DNA of 64,000 bases from HGM11368 sp051883455 (GCA_051883455.1 JBJETT010000010.1:1-64000); one strand, 5' to 3'; shown: positions 43,774 through 52,112, counted from the first letter of the stretch. Numbers and translations: made by a program. The notes: a model not told the origin generated them from the sequence alone.

Positions 43774-44579
43774 AATCCACCTCCCGAAGAAGCGTTGTCC
43801 TTGTCGTACTTGTTGACGACGATCATAGAAATACCGATGACTATCAAGATGATAAAGGACATCGCGCTGGCAACGTTGAGACTGTTGACTACTTGCAAGT
43901 CAATAAAGTCACCTATGAGGCTTATTTTGTTGCCACTTAGCAGTCCCGATATAGCAAAGGTGGTGATAGTCGGCATAAATACCATCGTAATTCCGCTCAA
44001 AACCCCCGGTAGAGAGAGAGGGAGCGTCACCTTGACGAATGCCTTGCGTGGCGAAGCGCCGAGGTCGGCGGCACCTTCCAGCAAAGACGGGTCAATCTTG
44101 GATATGGTGGTATAGATAGGCATTATCATAAAAGGCAAATAGTTGTACACCATGCCGAATATTACCGTGCCCATGCCGAGGTCGACTTCCATTGCCTCGA
44201 ACATTGCTTTTGTTGCAAGGGTGCGCAAGAGGAAGTTGATCCACATAGGTAGCATAAATAGCATAACCAGCACCGGACTCTTATTGTACTTTTTGTCGGC
44301 GAGGAAGAGCGCTACGGGGTAGCCTACAGCCAAGCAAATGAGGGTAGTCAGCAACCCTACGTATATAGAACGGGTGAGCATTTGCACGCTAGACGGGCTA
44401 AAAATCGTCTTGTAGTTGTCAAAGGTAAAGTTCCAAGACAGCGACCCGTCGCTCCTCGTTTCGCAAAAAGAGTAGAGTAGCAAAATCAACAGCGGCAATA
44501 TTACGAATATCGCCATAAATACCACGTAAGGAATTGCCAAATATTTGCGAGTAAATCCGCTTAGCTTTCTCTTTTTCAT
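43767..44579 (-). CDS. potB: Spermidine/putrescine ABC transporter permease
   Basis: 270 aa with six predicted helices and the EAA loop LLEGAADLGASPRKAFVKVTLPLSLPGVLSGI. The N-terminal YLAIPYVVFMAIFVILPLLILLLYSF and MLPMWINFLLRTLATKAMF are characteristic of PotB. It overlaps potA by 4 bp (ATGA) and potC by 7 bp. It pairs with PotC in the membrane channel. Confidence 0.93.
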   Translation of the reverse strand: MKKRKLSGFTRKYLAIPYVVFMAIFVILPLLILLLYSFCETRSDGSLSWNFTFDNYKTIFSPSSVQMLTRSIYVGLLTTLICLAVGYPVALFLADKKYNKSPVLVMLFMLPMWINFLLRTLATKAMFEAMEVDLGMGTVIFGMVYNYLPFMIMPIYTTISKIDPSLLEGAADLGASPRKAFVKVTLPLSLPGVLSGITMVFMPTITTFAISGLLSGNKISLIGDFIDLQVVNSLNVASAMSFIILIVIGISMIVVNKYDKDNASSGGGLW

Positions 44580-46213
44580 TCTTCTATCATCCTTATCAAC
44601 TTAAAGCGGTCGGGCTTGACTGCAATACCCACTCTATCGCCGTCGTCCCAAAGGTATTCGGTGTCGGCAAAGATATGGTGGTTGTTGTCGGTTCTTAGGC
44701 ATACGATATAGTTTTTGCCCTTATAAATCATTGACTCGACGTTGGCGGCAAGTGGTGCGTCCATCTCGTCGTCGGTCATCTCTACGTCAGTAAACTCAAA
44801 TCTAACCAAGGCTTTTTTGCCTTTGAGCGCCGTTTCTTCGCCGGCAATAGTGAGGATATCGTTTTCGCTGTCGTAGGCAGCGTCGTCGAACAACGTAGTA
44901 GGGTCGAAGTCGTACGTTCCGCCGTAGAGGTCGAGGGTGGTATTGGAGAGGAATTCTACTTGTTTGTCGTTGGCGTAGAGCTCCTTGGTCATAATGTGGA
45001 TATTGTCGGGGTCGACGTAGAGGCTTACCTCGCTACCTACGGGGCTTTCTACGGTGTTGTGAATGATAAATTCGTAACCGCCGGCAATGCAAGACATCTC
45101 GTAATGCACGCCCTTAAAAATCGAGGACACGATTTTGCCGTCAAGTATGCCTTTGCCCTTTTCGCGCACTTCCCAGTCCTCGGGTCTTACCACGATATCC
45201 ACCTTTTGGTTAGGCTCGAAGCCTGTATCCACGCAGTCCCATTGTACGCCTGCAAAGATAACTTTTTTGTCCTCGGGCATCACACCGTCGAGTATGTTGG
45301 ATTCGCCGATGAAGTCGGCAACGTAAGCCGTTTTAGGCTCGTTGTAGATGTCGATAGGGCTACCTTCTTGACAAATTTTGCCGTCGCGCATAACTACGAT
45401 AGTGTCGCTCATTGTCAAAGCTTCTTCTTGGTCGTGGGTGACGTAGATAAAAGTTATGCCGAGTTTTTGGTGCATGGATTTGAGCTCGAGTTGCATCTCT
45501 TGACGCATCTTGAGGTCGAGTGCTCCCAAAGGCTCGTCGAGGAGCAAAATCTTTGGCTCGTTGACGATTGCTCTGGCTATCGCTACTCTCTGTTGTTGTC
45601 CGCCCGAGAGAGAGTTGACGTCACGATTTTCGTAGTCGCTAAGTCCAACGATTTTGAGCGCGCGACGCACCTTTTCTTCGATAAAAGCCTTGTAACAGTT
45701 TACCTTTTTGGTAGTGACGTTGCCCTTTCTATCCTTGGTGGTTACCATCTTGTATTGACGGCAAAAAGGTACGATTTTGATTGTTTTTTCGCCGTTTTTG
45801 TCTACGATTTCTTGTTCTACGGGCTTGCGTTTTAGATTGACGAGTTTGGTCGCCTTTTCGCCCTTGCGGTTGACGTATTCTACCTCTACCTTTTTCATCT
45901 TCAGACCAAAGGCAATGTTTTTGAATACGTTGAGGTGAGGGAAGAGGGCGTACTTTTGGAATACCGTATTGACCTCTCTCTTGTGAGGTGGTAGAGAAGT
46001 GATATCCTCTCCGTCGAAGAGTACTTGTCCTTCGGTTGGTTGCTCAAATCCCGCAATCATACGCAAGGTAGTGGTCTTACCGCAACCGCTTGGACCGAGC
46101 AAGGTGACGAATTGTCCCTTCTCAATCTTGAGATTGGCGTTGTTGACAACCCTTTTGTCGTCGTAATATTTGTTGATATTTTTTAGTTCGAGTATATATT
46201 TTTTGTTTTCCAT
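44576..46213 (-). CDS. potA: Spermidine/putrescine ABC transporter ATPase with large insertion
   Basis: 545 aa against about 350-380 usually. Walker A GPSGCGKTT (40-48), Q-loop VFQKYALFPHL (84-94), signature LSGGQQQR (202-209), Walker B ILLLDEP, H-loop VTHDQEEA: all intact, so it should be active. Between NIAFGLKMKK and EEKVRRALKIVGL about 65-70 residues (about 109-176), Lys/Val-rich with two similar halves (VNRKGEKATKLVNLKRK, VDKNGEKTIKIVPF, KDRKGNVTTKKVNCYK), are inserted in the helical subdomain. The C terminus carries a TOBE-like domain and a further about 100 residues of similar character, perhaps a second one. It follows the regulator by 13 bp. Confidence 0.92.
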   Translation of the reverse strand: MENKKYILELKNINKYYDDKRVVNNANLKIEKGQFVTLLGPSGCGKTTTLRMIAGFEQPTEGQVLFDGEDITSLPPHKREVNTVFQKYALFPHLNVFKNIAFGLKMKKVEVEYVNRKGEKATKLVNLKRKPVEQEIVDKNGEKTIKIVPFCRQYKMVTTKDRKGNVTTKKVNCYKAFIEEKVRRALKIVGLSDYENRDVNSLSGGQQQRVAIARAIVNEPKILLLDEPLGALDLKMRQEMQLELKSMHQKLGITFIYVTHDQEEALTMSDTIVVMRDGKICQEGSPIDIYNEPKTAYVADFIGESNILDGVMPEDKKVIFAGVQWDCVDTGFEPNQKVDIVVRPEDWEVREKGKGILDGKIVSSIFKGVHYEMSCIAGGYEFIIHNTVESPVGSEVSLYVDPDNIHIMTKELYANDKQVEFLSNTTLDLYGGTYDFDPTTLFDDAAYDSENDILTIAGEETALKGKKALVRFEFTDVEMTDDEMDAPLAANVESMIYKGKNYIVCLRTDNNHHIFADTEYLWDDGDRVGIAVKPDRFKLIRMIEE

Positions 46214-46226
46214 CGTCGTGTCCTTA

Positions 46227-46760
46227 TTAGAAAGTAGGAGGGGAAGATACCCACAATATTTTTACGGGAGTATCGCCGTCGTTGACTATATAGTGCTTTT
46301 TGTTGCTTACGAAGTAGAAAGAGTTGCCTTGACTTAGCTTGTACTTCTTTTTGCCTATTATCAGCGTTGCGTTGCCCTCTAGCATATAGCCGAATTCCTC
46401 GCCCTCGTGAGGCATATCCTCCAGCGTCTTACTGTGAGCGTTGAGAGTCATCAATATAGGCTCCATTTCGTTCTTTTGGCTGTTGGGCACTAGCCACGTG
46501 ATAGAGCTGTCGTCGCTCTCCTTGACGAAGAAGTCGTCCTCTTCGAAGACTATTTGCTCGTCGCTGTCGTCGTTGAAAAAACTCTTGAGATCCGACCCCA
46601 AAGCCGACAATATGTCGATGAGAGTGGCGATAGACGGCGAGGCAATGTCGTTTTCTAATTGCGAGATATATCCTTTGGTCAAATCGCATCTGTCGGCAAG
46701 CTCTTCTTGCGTCAGACCGCATTGGAGTCTCAGCGACTTGATTTTGATACCGATTTCCAT
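46227..46760 (-). CDS. XRE-cupin transcriptional regulator of the polyamine operon (PuuR-like)
   Basis: 177 aa. HTH domain 1-65 (IGIKIKSLRLQCGLTQEELADRCDLTKGYISQLENDIASPSIATLIDILSALGSDLKSFF), then a cupin domain (about 105-175) with MPHEGEEFGYMLEGNATLIIGKKKYKLSQGNSFYFVSNKKHYIVNDGDTPVKILWV. The layout matches PuuR and related regulators that bind small metabolites in the cupin. As first gene of the pot operon it probably senses polyamine and represses its own transcription; AGTTTA-type inverted repeats lie between its promoter and ATG. Start ATG 46760 has AGGAGGT. Confidence 0.92.
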   Translation of the reverse strand: MEIGIKIKSLRLQCGLTQEELADRCDLTKGYISQLENDIASPSIATLIDILSALGSDLKSFFNDDSDEQIVFEEDDFFVKESDDSSITWLVPNSQKNEMEPILMTLNAHSKTLEDMPHEGEEFGYMLEGNATLIIGKKKYKLSQGNSFYFVSNKKHYIVNDGDTPVKILWVSSPPTF

Positions 46761-46777
46761 ATTTACCTCCTTTCCCG

Positions 46778-46885
46778 AGTTTAGTAAAACTAAACTTCAA
46801 AAATATTGAGTAAAAATTTTGTTAAACTTTGAGTTTAGATTTAGTAAACTGTTTTGATTATATACACCCCCGATATATATGTCAA
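46778..46885 (-). promoter_or_regulatory. Consensus promoter and AGTTTA operators of the pot operon
   Basis: Minus strand: TTGACA (46885-46880), exactly 17 bp, TATAAT (46862-46857), a full-consensus sigma-A promoter. Just downstream are AGTTTA-N7-TAAACT (46832-46850, covering the start point) and a perfect 19-bp inverted repeat AGTTTAGTAAAACTAAACT (46778-46796, 17 bp before the start codon). A further half-site GTTAAAC is at 46821. These are the likely binding sites of the XRE-cupin regulator. Confidence 0.85.
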
Positions 46886-46927
46886 TAATTTTGATATATT
46901 TTTTCAATTTTTTTGAGCAAAATTGTC

Positions 46928-46957
46928 AAAAAAAGAGCCCTGCTAATTGCAAGGCTC
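46928..46957 (-). terminator. Terminator of the lipase gene
   Basis: Minus strand: GAGCCTTGC / GCAGGGCTC stem (one G-T pair), followed by seven T. Confidence 0.85.
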
Positions 46958-46984
46958 GGAAGACAGTTTTAGACTAATTTTATC

Positions 46985-48622
46985 TTACTTTTGTTGGTTG
47001 TCGTAATTAACGGTCACGTTGATGTTTATATCTATAGCTTTCTTTTTGCTTGTTGCAATTACTATTAAGACCGCCACAATGATTGCCACGCAAGCCACTG
47101 GAATGACCACGGCAAGTATGATCTTGTTGCGATGATTTACCAATTCGGTTTTTTCAATCGCCAGGTTTACGGCTTGGTTTGTCGTTTGGTCTATACTAAC
47201 TATCTTGTCGGCGGTTAGAGCGTCATTGCCCGATTTTTGCATAAGCTTGACGGTATATTCGCCCTCGTTCAGACCTACTTCGGCGTGCAATATAGGAGAG
47301 CTCGAAGAGCGGGTATATACGACGTTGCCGTCCTTGTCCAATATTTGCATGCCGTACACGTCGTCCGACGGAATATCAATAGTCAACGTGACTGGCTTTT
47401 GGTATCTGTCCACTCGAGTAAAGGCGCAGTCTTTCATCAATACCGAGTTGCCGTCGTTCCATTGTTGGCTATAAGCCACGCCTTTGAGTGATCGAAGAGT
47501 ATTCACGTCCATGAGAGCAGACGGCACCGTTTGTCCGAAGTTGTCGGAGACGCTGTCTTGGAAGAGCGTTAGGAAGTAATAGTCGGGCACCATATTGTGA
47601 GTGTTGGTCATTCCGTACTGTTTGTCAAGTCCGTCTAGGTGCACCCAAGTGATATTGTCGCAAAAGCGCTCTTTGAGGGTTGCCATGGTTGCTTTGGAAT
47701 AGATATTTCCACCTAACGTGGCGTACATGGTGTATATGGCCTTGCCTGCACCGTAGCCCTCGATAGCCACGCCGTAATCTGCAAGCTTTACCACGGCTTC
47801 CGAGCAAAGCTCGGCAATAGTGCGTCCGTTGGCGTCTTCACCCCCGCGGTGGTCGATATGTCCTTTTACTTTGTTGGTGCTGAGATACGGGTCGAGTAGG
47901 GTTATGCGCTGAGGAATAAGGTTGGTGCCTATTTCTTTACGCTCGCTCATCATCAATAGGTTTTCACTTACGGCAAGCGATAGGTCGCCACCCATTGAGT
48001 GACCAGCCAATTGCAACGTACCCGAGAAGTCTTTGCCAAGGGCGTTGATTATTGCTTGGGCGTAGAGCATAGATACCGAAGAGGTAGGATTGAGGGTTGG
48101 GTCGCCTAGCACTCTCTTGCCCGATTGGGTGGAGACGTAATAGCGCATGCCAAGCGGCGTGTCGGACGACCAAATCTTAGGGTCGCCGTCAATATTTTCT
48201 TCCGCAATTTGGTTCCAATAGAAGTGACCCACGTTGTAGCCCATATCTATGTATTTTTGATAGTATTGAGTGCTGTACGGGAAGCTTCCTTCGGCAAATC
48301 TATCGTAAGTGCCTTCCCATGTGGAGAGTAAATCTCTACGGTTGTAGCCCTCGTTATTCTTCATTCCGTGAGTAAAAATTATTGTAGGCTTGGTCGGGTC
48401 AAAATCTACGCCCGCCGTGCCCGCTTTGATGGGGATATCCTTGCCGTCTTGATACCAGTAGATGCCGTAGTCTAAACGGTTGAACACACCCTCTTCCCAA
48501 CCAACGCGACTGTCGTTGATTGCATAGACGGTGGTAGGGTGGACGAGTGTGGCAGTCAAAGCTACCGCGAGCAAAGATACTAGTGCTAACGTGAAACAAA
48601 TTTTTTGTGATAATGTTTTCAT
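46985..48622 (-). CDS. Secreted, membrane-tailed alpha/beta-hydrolase (lipase-like)
   Basis: 545 aa. Signal peptide (1-34, ending TTVYA), then an alpha/beta-hydrolase domain: oxyanion-hole strand PTIIFTHGMKNNEGYN (79-94), nucleophile elbow LAGHSMGGDLSLA with Ser209, a likely acid in TLLDPYLSTN, and a likely His in TNTHNMVPDYYF. After about 375 residues there is a small beta domain (VTLTIDIPSDDVYGMQILDKDGNVVYTR), then a membrane helix (NKIILAVVIPVACVAIIVAVLIVIA) and KKK. So the enzyme is displayed outside the membrane. Substrate unknown: lipid or ester. It is transcribed in the same direction as the next gene upstream but has its own terminator. Confidence 0.85.
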   Translation of the reverse strand: MKTLSQKICFTLALVSLLAVALTATLVHPTTVYAINDSRVGWEEGVFNRLDYGIYWYQDGKDIPIKAGTAGVDFDPTKPTIIFTHGMKNNEGYNRRDLLSTWEGTYDRFAEGSFPYSTQYYQKYIDMGYNVGHFYWNQIAEENIDGDPKIWSSDTPLGMRYYVSTQSGKRVLGDPTLNPTSSVSMLYAQAIINALGKDFSGTLQLAGHSMGGDLSLAVSENLLMMSERKEIGTNLIPQRITLLDPYLSTNKVKGHIDHRGGEDANGRTIAELCSEAVVKLADYGVAIEGYGAGKAIYTMYATLGGNIYSKATMATLKERFCDNITWVHLDGLDKQYGMTNTHNMVPDYYFLTLFQDSVSDNFGQTVPSALMDVNTLRSLKGVAYSQQWNDGNSVLMKDCAFTRVDRYQKPVTLTIDIPSDDVYGMQILDKDGNVVYTRSSSSPILHAEVGLNEGEYTVKLMQKSGNDALTADKIVSIDQTTNQAVNLAIEKTELVNHRNKIILAVVIPVACVAIIVAVLIVIATSKKKAIDININVTVNYDNQQK

Positions 48623-48749
48623 AACCTTCTCCCGATATTATTTTAATACGGTGCTACCTCGGTGTCAATACCTTTGATGGGCTCTGAGGTTGCGACGGCG
48701 ATTGTCGATTTCGGCAGGGCGGATAAGCATAACGATTGCCAAAATAAGC

Positions 48750-48777
48750 AAAAAACTAGGCGACTTGTGAGGTCGCC
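48750..48777 (-). terminator. Terminator of the DUF4838 gene
   Basis: Minus strand: GGCGAC-ctcacaa-GTCGCC, then TAGTTTTTTG. Confidence 0.75.
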
Positions 48778-48823
48778 GCGCTTGTTAAAAAATGATACGT
48801 GACGTATATGTGAACGAAAGAAA

Positions 48824-50818
48824 TCACGATAACGCTTTTTTCCTCTTTTTCTTCCTTACCACCGCTACTATCGCTATAATTATCGCCACTAGGACAAAAG
48901 GTGATATCACTATGGCGGCTATGGCTACTTTGTCGCCGACTATACGGCTTGGGTATTGTTGGAGATATTCTTGCATAGTAGGTGTGTGGGCTTCGTATGG
49001 TTGTTCTATACCCAGCTGTGTTACGAGGGTGCTAAACTCGTCGAAAGCGGCTTGTTTTCGGCTATAGTCGGGGATAGATTCTTCCATTATGGCGTATAGC
49101 ACGTTGACCTTGATTTCCTCTATACGGCGCACGATAGCGGGGTTGTCCTTTTCTTGCTCTATGGCTTGGTTGAGCCAAGCTAGATATTGGTCGGTATTGC
49201 TAGGGGATAGGTAGTCCAAAGTGTGGTAGTTGGAGGCGTCGAATATGTCGAGATTTTTGCCCTTATTTTTGAGTTCTTGGGTACACGTATCGAGATATTG
49301 CGCCACCCACTCGGCTCCTTTGCCGTAGGTCACTTGCAGATATTTCGCCAGCGTTTTGCTCACGTCCACGTCGTTGTCCCACATTTGTTTGGAGAGGATA
49401 TAAGTCCTAAGATGCGCCATTTCGTCACCGCGCTCTCTACTGCCTTGGTGGAAGATAGCCGTCACGTTGTTGCTGAGATACAGCGTATGATTGTCCTTTT
49501 GCACGTCGTAGTTAGGGAAAGGCAACAGCAGGTGACTAAAGTCCACCACGTAGTCCCACACCAAAATATTGTGTGCAATCTCGCCCCAGGTCTCAATCAG
49601 CTTCTTGGCTTTGGCGCTTTGATCCGTTGCACCGTAGAGGTAACTGTACATTTGCCCGCATTGGATAGGAGCAACGACGATATTGACGTTGTCCTCGCAA
49701 GTCATGCCTTTGGGCGGAGTCTCGTTGAAGAAGTAGGCAAGGGTAGAGATGATTTTGTCGGGGAAGCGGCGCGCCAACTTGTTGATAATAGGTAGCATAG
49801 TGCCCATCATCGAGCCCGTTTCTCTCTTGACAGCGCTACATTTGGTACAAGTGCAGTAGTCGTAGTTGTCCATAATGCTAAAGTCCCAATACTTTTTGTC
49901 GGGGCTGGCGGCTATGAGTTCTTCCATTTTCTCTTCGATTATCGGATAGATGCCCTCCGCGGATAGGCACAGTTGCTTAGGCTCGCCGTTTCTAATTACG
50001 AAAAATTCGGGGTGGGTCTGCAGATACTCGTCGGGGCTTACGAAAGTAAACGCCGTGTGACACCAAGTGCCCCAATCCTCGTGTTCTTCTATCTCGTCCG
50101 CCACCACGCCGTTGTTTTTGAGTTTTTTGTACCAGCCGTTTTGCGCTATTTCGTATTGGAAGACCTTGCGCCAAGCAAAGTCGGGGTTGCTCACCTCGTC
50201 CACACTATCGAGATAAATTGTAGGCAAGTACGGCACGTAGTCGTAGTCGCTCCTTACGAACATACAGCCGAGATAGTCCTCGAGAAAGCCGTACACGCCG
50301 TTGGATAGAGAGTCGCCGTCAATGGTAAGGATATGTATATTGCCGTCTTGACTGACGATACGATAGCCGTCGTCCTTTACGCCGTCTTTGGATAGGGCGT
50401 CGGTGGCAATGCAGTCGCCCAAAGCGATATAATATTCGGGCAAAGCCTCGCTATCGTCCACCACCTCGAAGTTATTTGTACTGCCGATTATTTGGTTGAG
50501 ATATCCGCTCAACACCTCGGCAAGTTCCACTACGTCGGGCTCGGCGTGTTGACTAATCAAGATTTTGTAATTAGACTCACCGTATACGGCAAGCCCAATA
50601 TCCTTTTCTACGCTCATTTGCGCTCTAAATTCTTCTTCGTCGTACTCGCCTAGGTGAGAGGATATATCAAGCGTTTGGCTCGACATAACGCTTTTGTCGC
50701 GCTTGTTGCAAGCCACCATAGTAAGGCTAAGGCCCACCGCCATAATCACGACCGCCAACAAGATACACAGCCTTTTTCGCAAGCTAATATTTTCACTTTT
50801 CTTAATTATTGCGTTCAT
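48824..50818 (-). CDS. DUF4838 lipoprotein (glycoside-hydrolase-like) with C-terminal membrane helix
   Basis: 664 aa. Lipobox MVAC (Cys37). Residues about 60-190 resemble the N-terminal accessory domain of hexosaminidase-like enzymes (KILISQHAEPDVVELAEVLSGYLNQIIG, YYIALGDCIAT, GVYGFLEDYLGCMFVRSDYDYVP). The central barrel region has DUF4838 features: NPDFAWRKVFQYE, HTAFTFVSPDEYLQTHPEFF, YWDFSIMDNYDYCTCTKCSAVKRETGSMMGTMLPIINKLARRFPDKIISTLAYFF. The C terminus is a membrane helix plus KKKRKK. Having both a lipid anchor and a membrane tail is unusual. Probable role: processing of surface or host glycans; no catalytic residue can be assigned with certainty. Confidence 0.8.
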   Translation of the reverse strand: MNAIIKKSENISLRKRLCILLAVVIMAVGLSLTMVACNKRDKSVMSSQTLDISSHLGEYDEEEFRAQMSVEKDIGLAVYGESNYKILISQHAEPDVVELAEVLSGYLNQIIGSTNNFEVVDDSEALPEYYIALGDCIATDALSKDGVKDDGYRIVSQDGNIHILTIDGDSLSNGVYGFLEDYLGCMFVRSDYDYVPYLPTIYLDSVDEVSNPDFAWRKVFQYEIAQNGWYKKLKNNGVVADEIEEHEDWGTWCHTAFTFVSPDEYLQTHPEFFVIRNGEPKQLCLSAEGIYPIIEEKMEELIAASPDKKYWDFSIMDNYDYCTCTKCSAVKRETGSMMGTMLPIINKLARRFPDKIISTLAYFFNETPPKGMTCEDNVNIVVAPIQCGQMYSYLYGATDQSAKAKKLIETWGEIAHNILVWDYVVDFSHLLLPFPNYDVQKDNHTLYLSNNVTAIFHQGSRERGDEMAHLRTYILSKQMWDNDVDVSKTLAKYLQVTYGKGAEWVAQYLDTCTQELKNKGKNLDIFDASNYHTLDYLSPSNTDQYLAWLNQAIEQEKDNPAIVRRIEEIKVNVLYAIMEESIPDYSRKQAAFDEFSTLVTQLGIEQPYEAHTPTMQEYLQQYPSRIVGDKVAIAAIVISPFVLVAIIIAIVAVVRKKKRKKALS

Positions 50819-50936
50819 AAATGTATTTTAACATATTATATAGAAATTCTCAATAGCAATATCGCAAATCACGATAAACTTCAAAACACGGCAAAAATGC
50901 CATAGCACTTTTGAGCGTTATGCAACGAATAATGCG

Positions 50937-50964
50937 CCAAAAACTCAATACGTATCGAGTTTTT
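50937..50964. repeat. Dispersed palindrome, variant copy 3
   Basis: CTCAATACGTATCGAG with one mismatch in the palindrome, flanked by an A-run and eight T. It lies in the 321-bp gap (50819-51139) between divergent genes, where no transcript is expected to end. Confidence 0.65.
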
Positions 50965-51061
50965 TTTGTGCAATCGGAAATAAGTTTTTCCTCACTAAGA
51001 TTGAAATTTCGTCGTATAAATTCGGTTTTGTTCCCCAAAAACAATATTTTTCGATAAGAGC

Positions 51062-51112
51062 TTGACATTAGCATTTTTGTCATGTAAAATGACAGTGTCG
51101 TATAGATACGAC
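51062..51112 (+). promoter_or_regulatory. Promoter with two inverted repeats ahead of the small putative DNA-binding protein
   Basis: TTGACA (51062-51067), 17 bp, TAAAAT (51085-51090). TGTCAT-gtaaa-ATGACA (51078-51094) covers the -10, and GTCGTAT-ag-ATACGAC (51097-51112) begins at the predicted start point. Both are well placed for autoregulation. Confidence 0.75.
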
Positions 51113-51139
51113 TATATATTTTTGGAGGTGTGAGAAAAT

Positions 51140-51397
51140 ATGGCTAAGCCAAGAAGCGAAAAAGACAAAAGATACGAAGAAAAGCACAAAGAAGAGCGCA
51201 AAGCAAAAAACGTTATTTGGGGAACGAGCCTACCGAGAGAGATGGCGGAAAAAATAAACGCATTTTTGAAAGAGTACGGACACACAAAAGTCGAACTTAT
51301 CCAAGCGGGATATGAAGAATTATTATGCTACTATAATTTAGACCTTGCCAAGTTAAAAGACGGTTACGACGATTTCTTTGAGTCCGAGAAACGTTAA
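51140..51397 (+). CDS. Small (85-aa) putative ribbon-helix-helix-like DNA-binding protein
   Basis: Very basic, charged N terminus (AKPRSEKDKRYEEKHKEERKAKN), then VIWGTSLPREMAEKINAFLKEYGHTKVELIQAGYEELL, which has the strand-helix-helix layout of Arc/CopG-type proteins, and an acidic C terminus. Start ATG 51140 follows GGAGGTG. Two inverted repeats lie in its promoter. Similar small proteins occur on mobile elements, and the next 500 bp hold tRNA-linked repeats, so it may be a leftover of an integrated element (inference). Confidence 0.68.
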   Translation: MAKPRSEKDKRYEEKHKEERKAKNVIWGTSLPREMAEKINAFLKEYGHTKVELIQAGYEELLCYYNLDLAKLKDGYDDFFESEKR

Positions 51398-51658
51398 GCG
51401 CAAAAGGCTTGTCAATCGCGTGGCGAGGGTGAAAATCAGAAGAATAATTCACCCCAAAGGCGTTGCCAAAAATTAAACTTCGGGATTTGAGTCTAGTATT
51501 TTGCAAAGGCGAAAATACTCATTGAAACGAACGCTTTGCAAAATACGTCGGTCACCGCTAAAAATCTGCCACAGGCAGGTTTTATTAACGCTCTTTCAAA
51601 TCCCTCTTAGTGCAACACAAAAAAATAACCTAATCCAAAATTCGGATTAGGTTATTTT
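51398..51658. other. Non-coding, decayed-looking stretch with repeat remnant and hairpin
   Basis: No gene is supported. 51420-51456 resembles the middle of the 115-bp repeat units that follow (GCGAGGGTGAAAATC, then a CACCC end). 51596-51609 reads TTCAAATCCCTCTT, identical to part of the tRNA-Ser T-arm and acceptor but in the opposite orientation. 51624-51657 is a strong hairpin (AACCTAATCC / GGATTAGGTT, then T-run), a terminator on both strands. Confidence 0.55.
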
Positions 51659-51887
51659 TGGCGGAGAAAGAGTGGATTTGCCTTACAGCGAACTAAAAGT
51701 GAGCGTGCAGCGAGCGTAGCGAGGGTGAAAATCCAATGGATAAAAAAAATCACCCTGATATAACTCAGGGTGCTGGCGGAGAAAGAGTGGATTTGCCTTA
51801 CAGCGAACGTGAGTGAGCGTGCAGCGAGCGTAGCGAGGGTGAAAATCCAATGGATAAAAAAAATCACCCTGATATAACTCAGGGTGC
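51659..51887 (-). repeat. Two tandem 115-bp units made of the tRNA-Ser 3' end plus terminator
   Basis: Units 51659-51773 and 51774-51887 are almost identical. Each begins (plus strand) with TGGCGGAGAAAGAG, the exact complement of the last 14 nt of tRNA-Ser including CCA, followed by a tRNA-like TGGATTTG, a block AGCGTGCAGCGAGCGTAGCG, and the hairpin CACCCTGA / TCAGGGTG that is the terminator downstream of the tRNA. They look like repeated copies of the tRNA 3' end as left by site-specific integration or unequal duplication. Confidence 0.85.
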
Positions 51888-51978
51888 TGGCGGAGAAAGA
51901 GGGATTTGAACCCTCGCTACGGTATCCCGTACTACTCCCTTAGCAGGGGAGCCCCTTCGGCCTCTTGGGTATTTCTCC
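51888..51978 (-). tRNA. tRNA-Ser (anticodon GCU)
   Basis: 91 nt on the minus strand, with CCA encoded. Acceptor stem GGAGAAA / TTTCTCC, D-arm CCCAAGAGGCCGAAGGGG, anticodon loop CTGCTAA in the stem CTCCC / GGGAG, a long variable arm (TACGGGATACCGTA region) as expected for serine, and T-arm GAGGGTTCAAATCCCTC. It reads AGC and AGU codons. The terminator CACCCTGA / TCAGGGTG plus T-run follows at once in the repeated unit. Confidence 0.96.
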
Positions 51979-52112
51979 ACAGTCGAAGTATAAAAAATGA
52001 TATTAGCATTAGTATAGTAGCACACAATGTAGCTTTTGTCAAAGTCTTTTTGCAAAATTTTTGCGCATGGCGACTTGGCGCTGTTAGAGGTATGGCAGAG
52101 CTAGTGTGCTAC

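Noticed and set aside
51652..51867. Short ORF on the minus strand across the 115-bp units
   Set aside because: It merely reads through the tRNA-derived repeats; the product is repetitive and has no start signal.
51659..51887. CRISPR array
   Set aside because: Only two units of about 115 bp, with no short repeat-spacer alternation; they are explained as copies of the tRNA 3' end and terminator.
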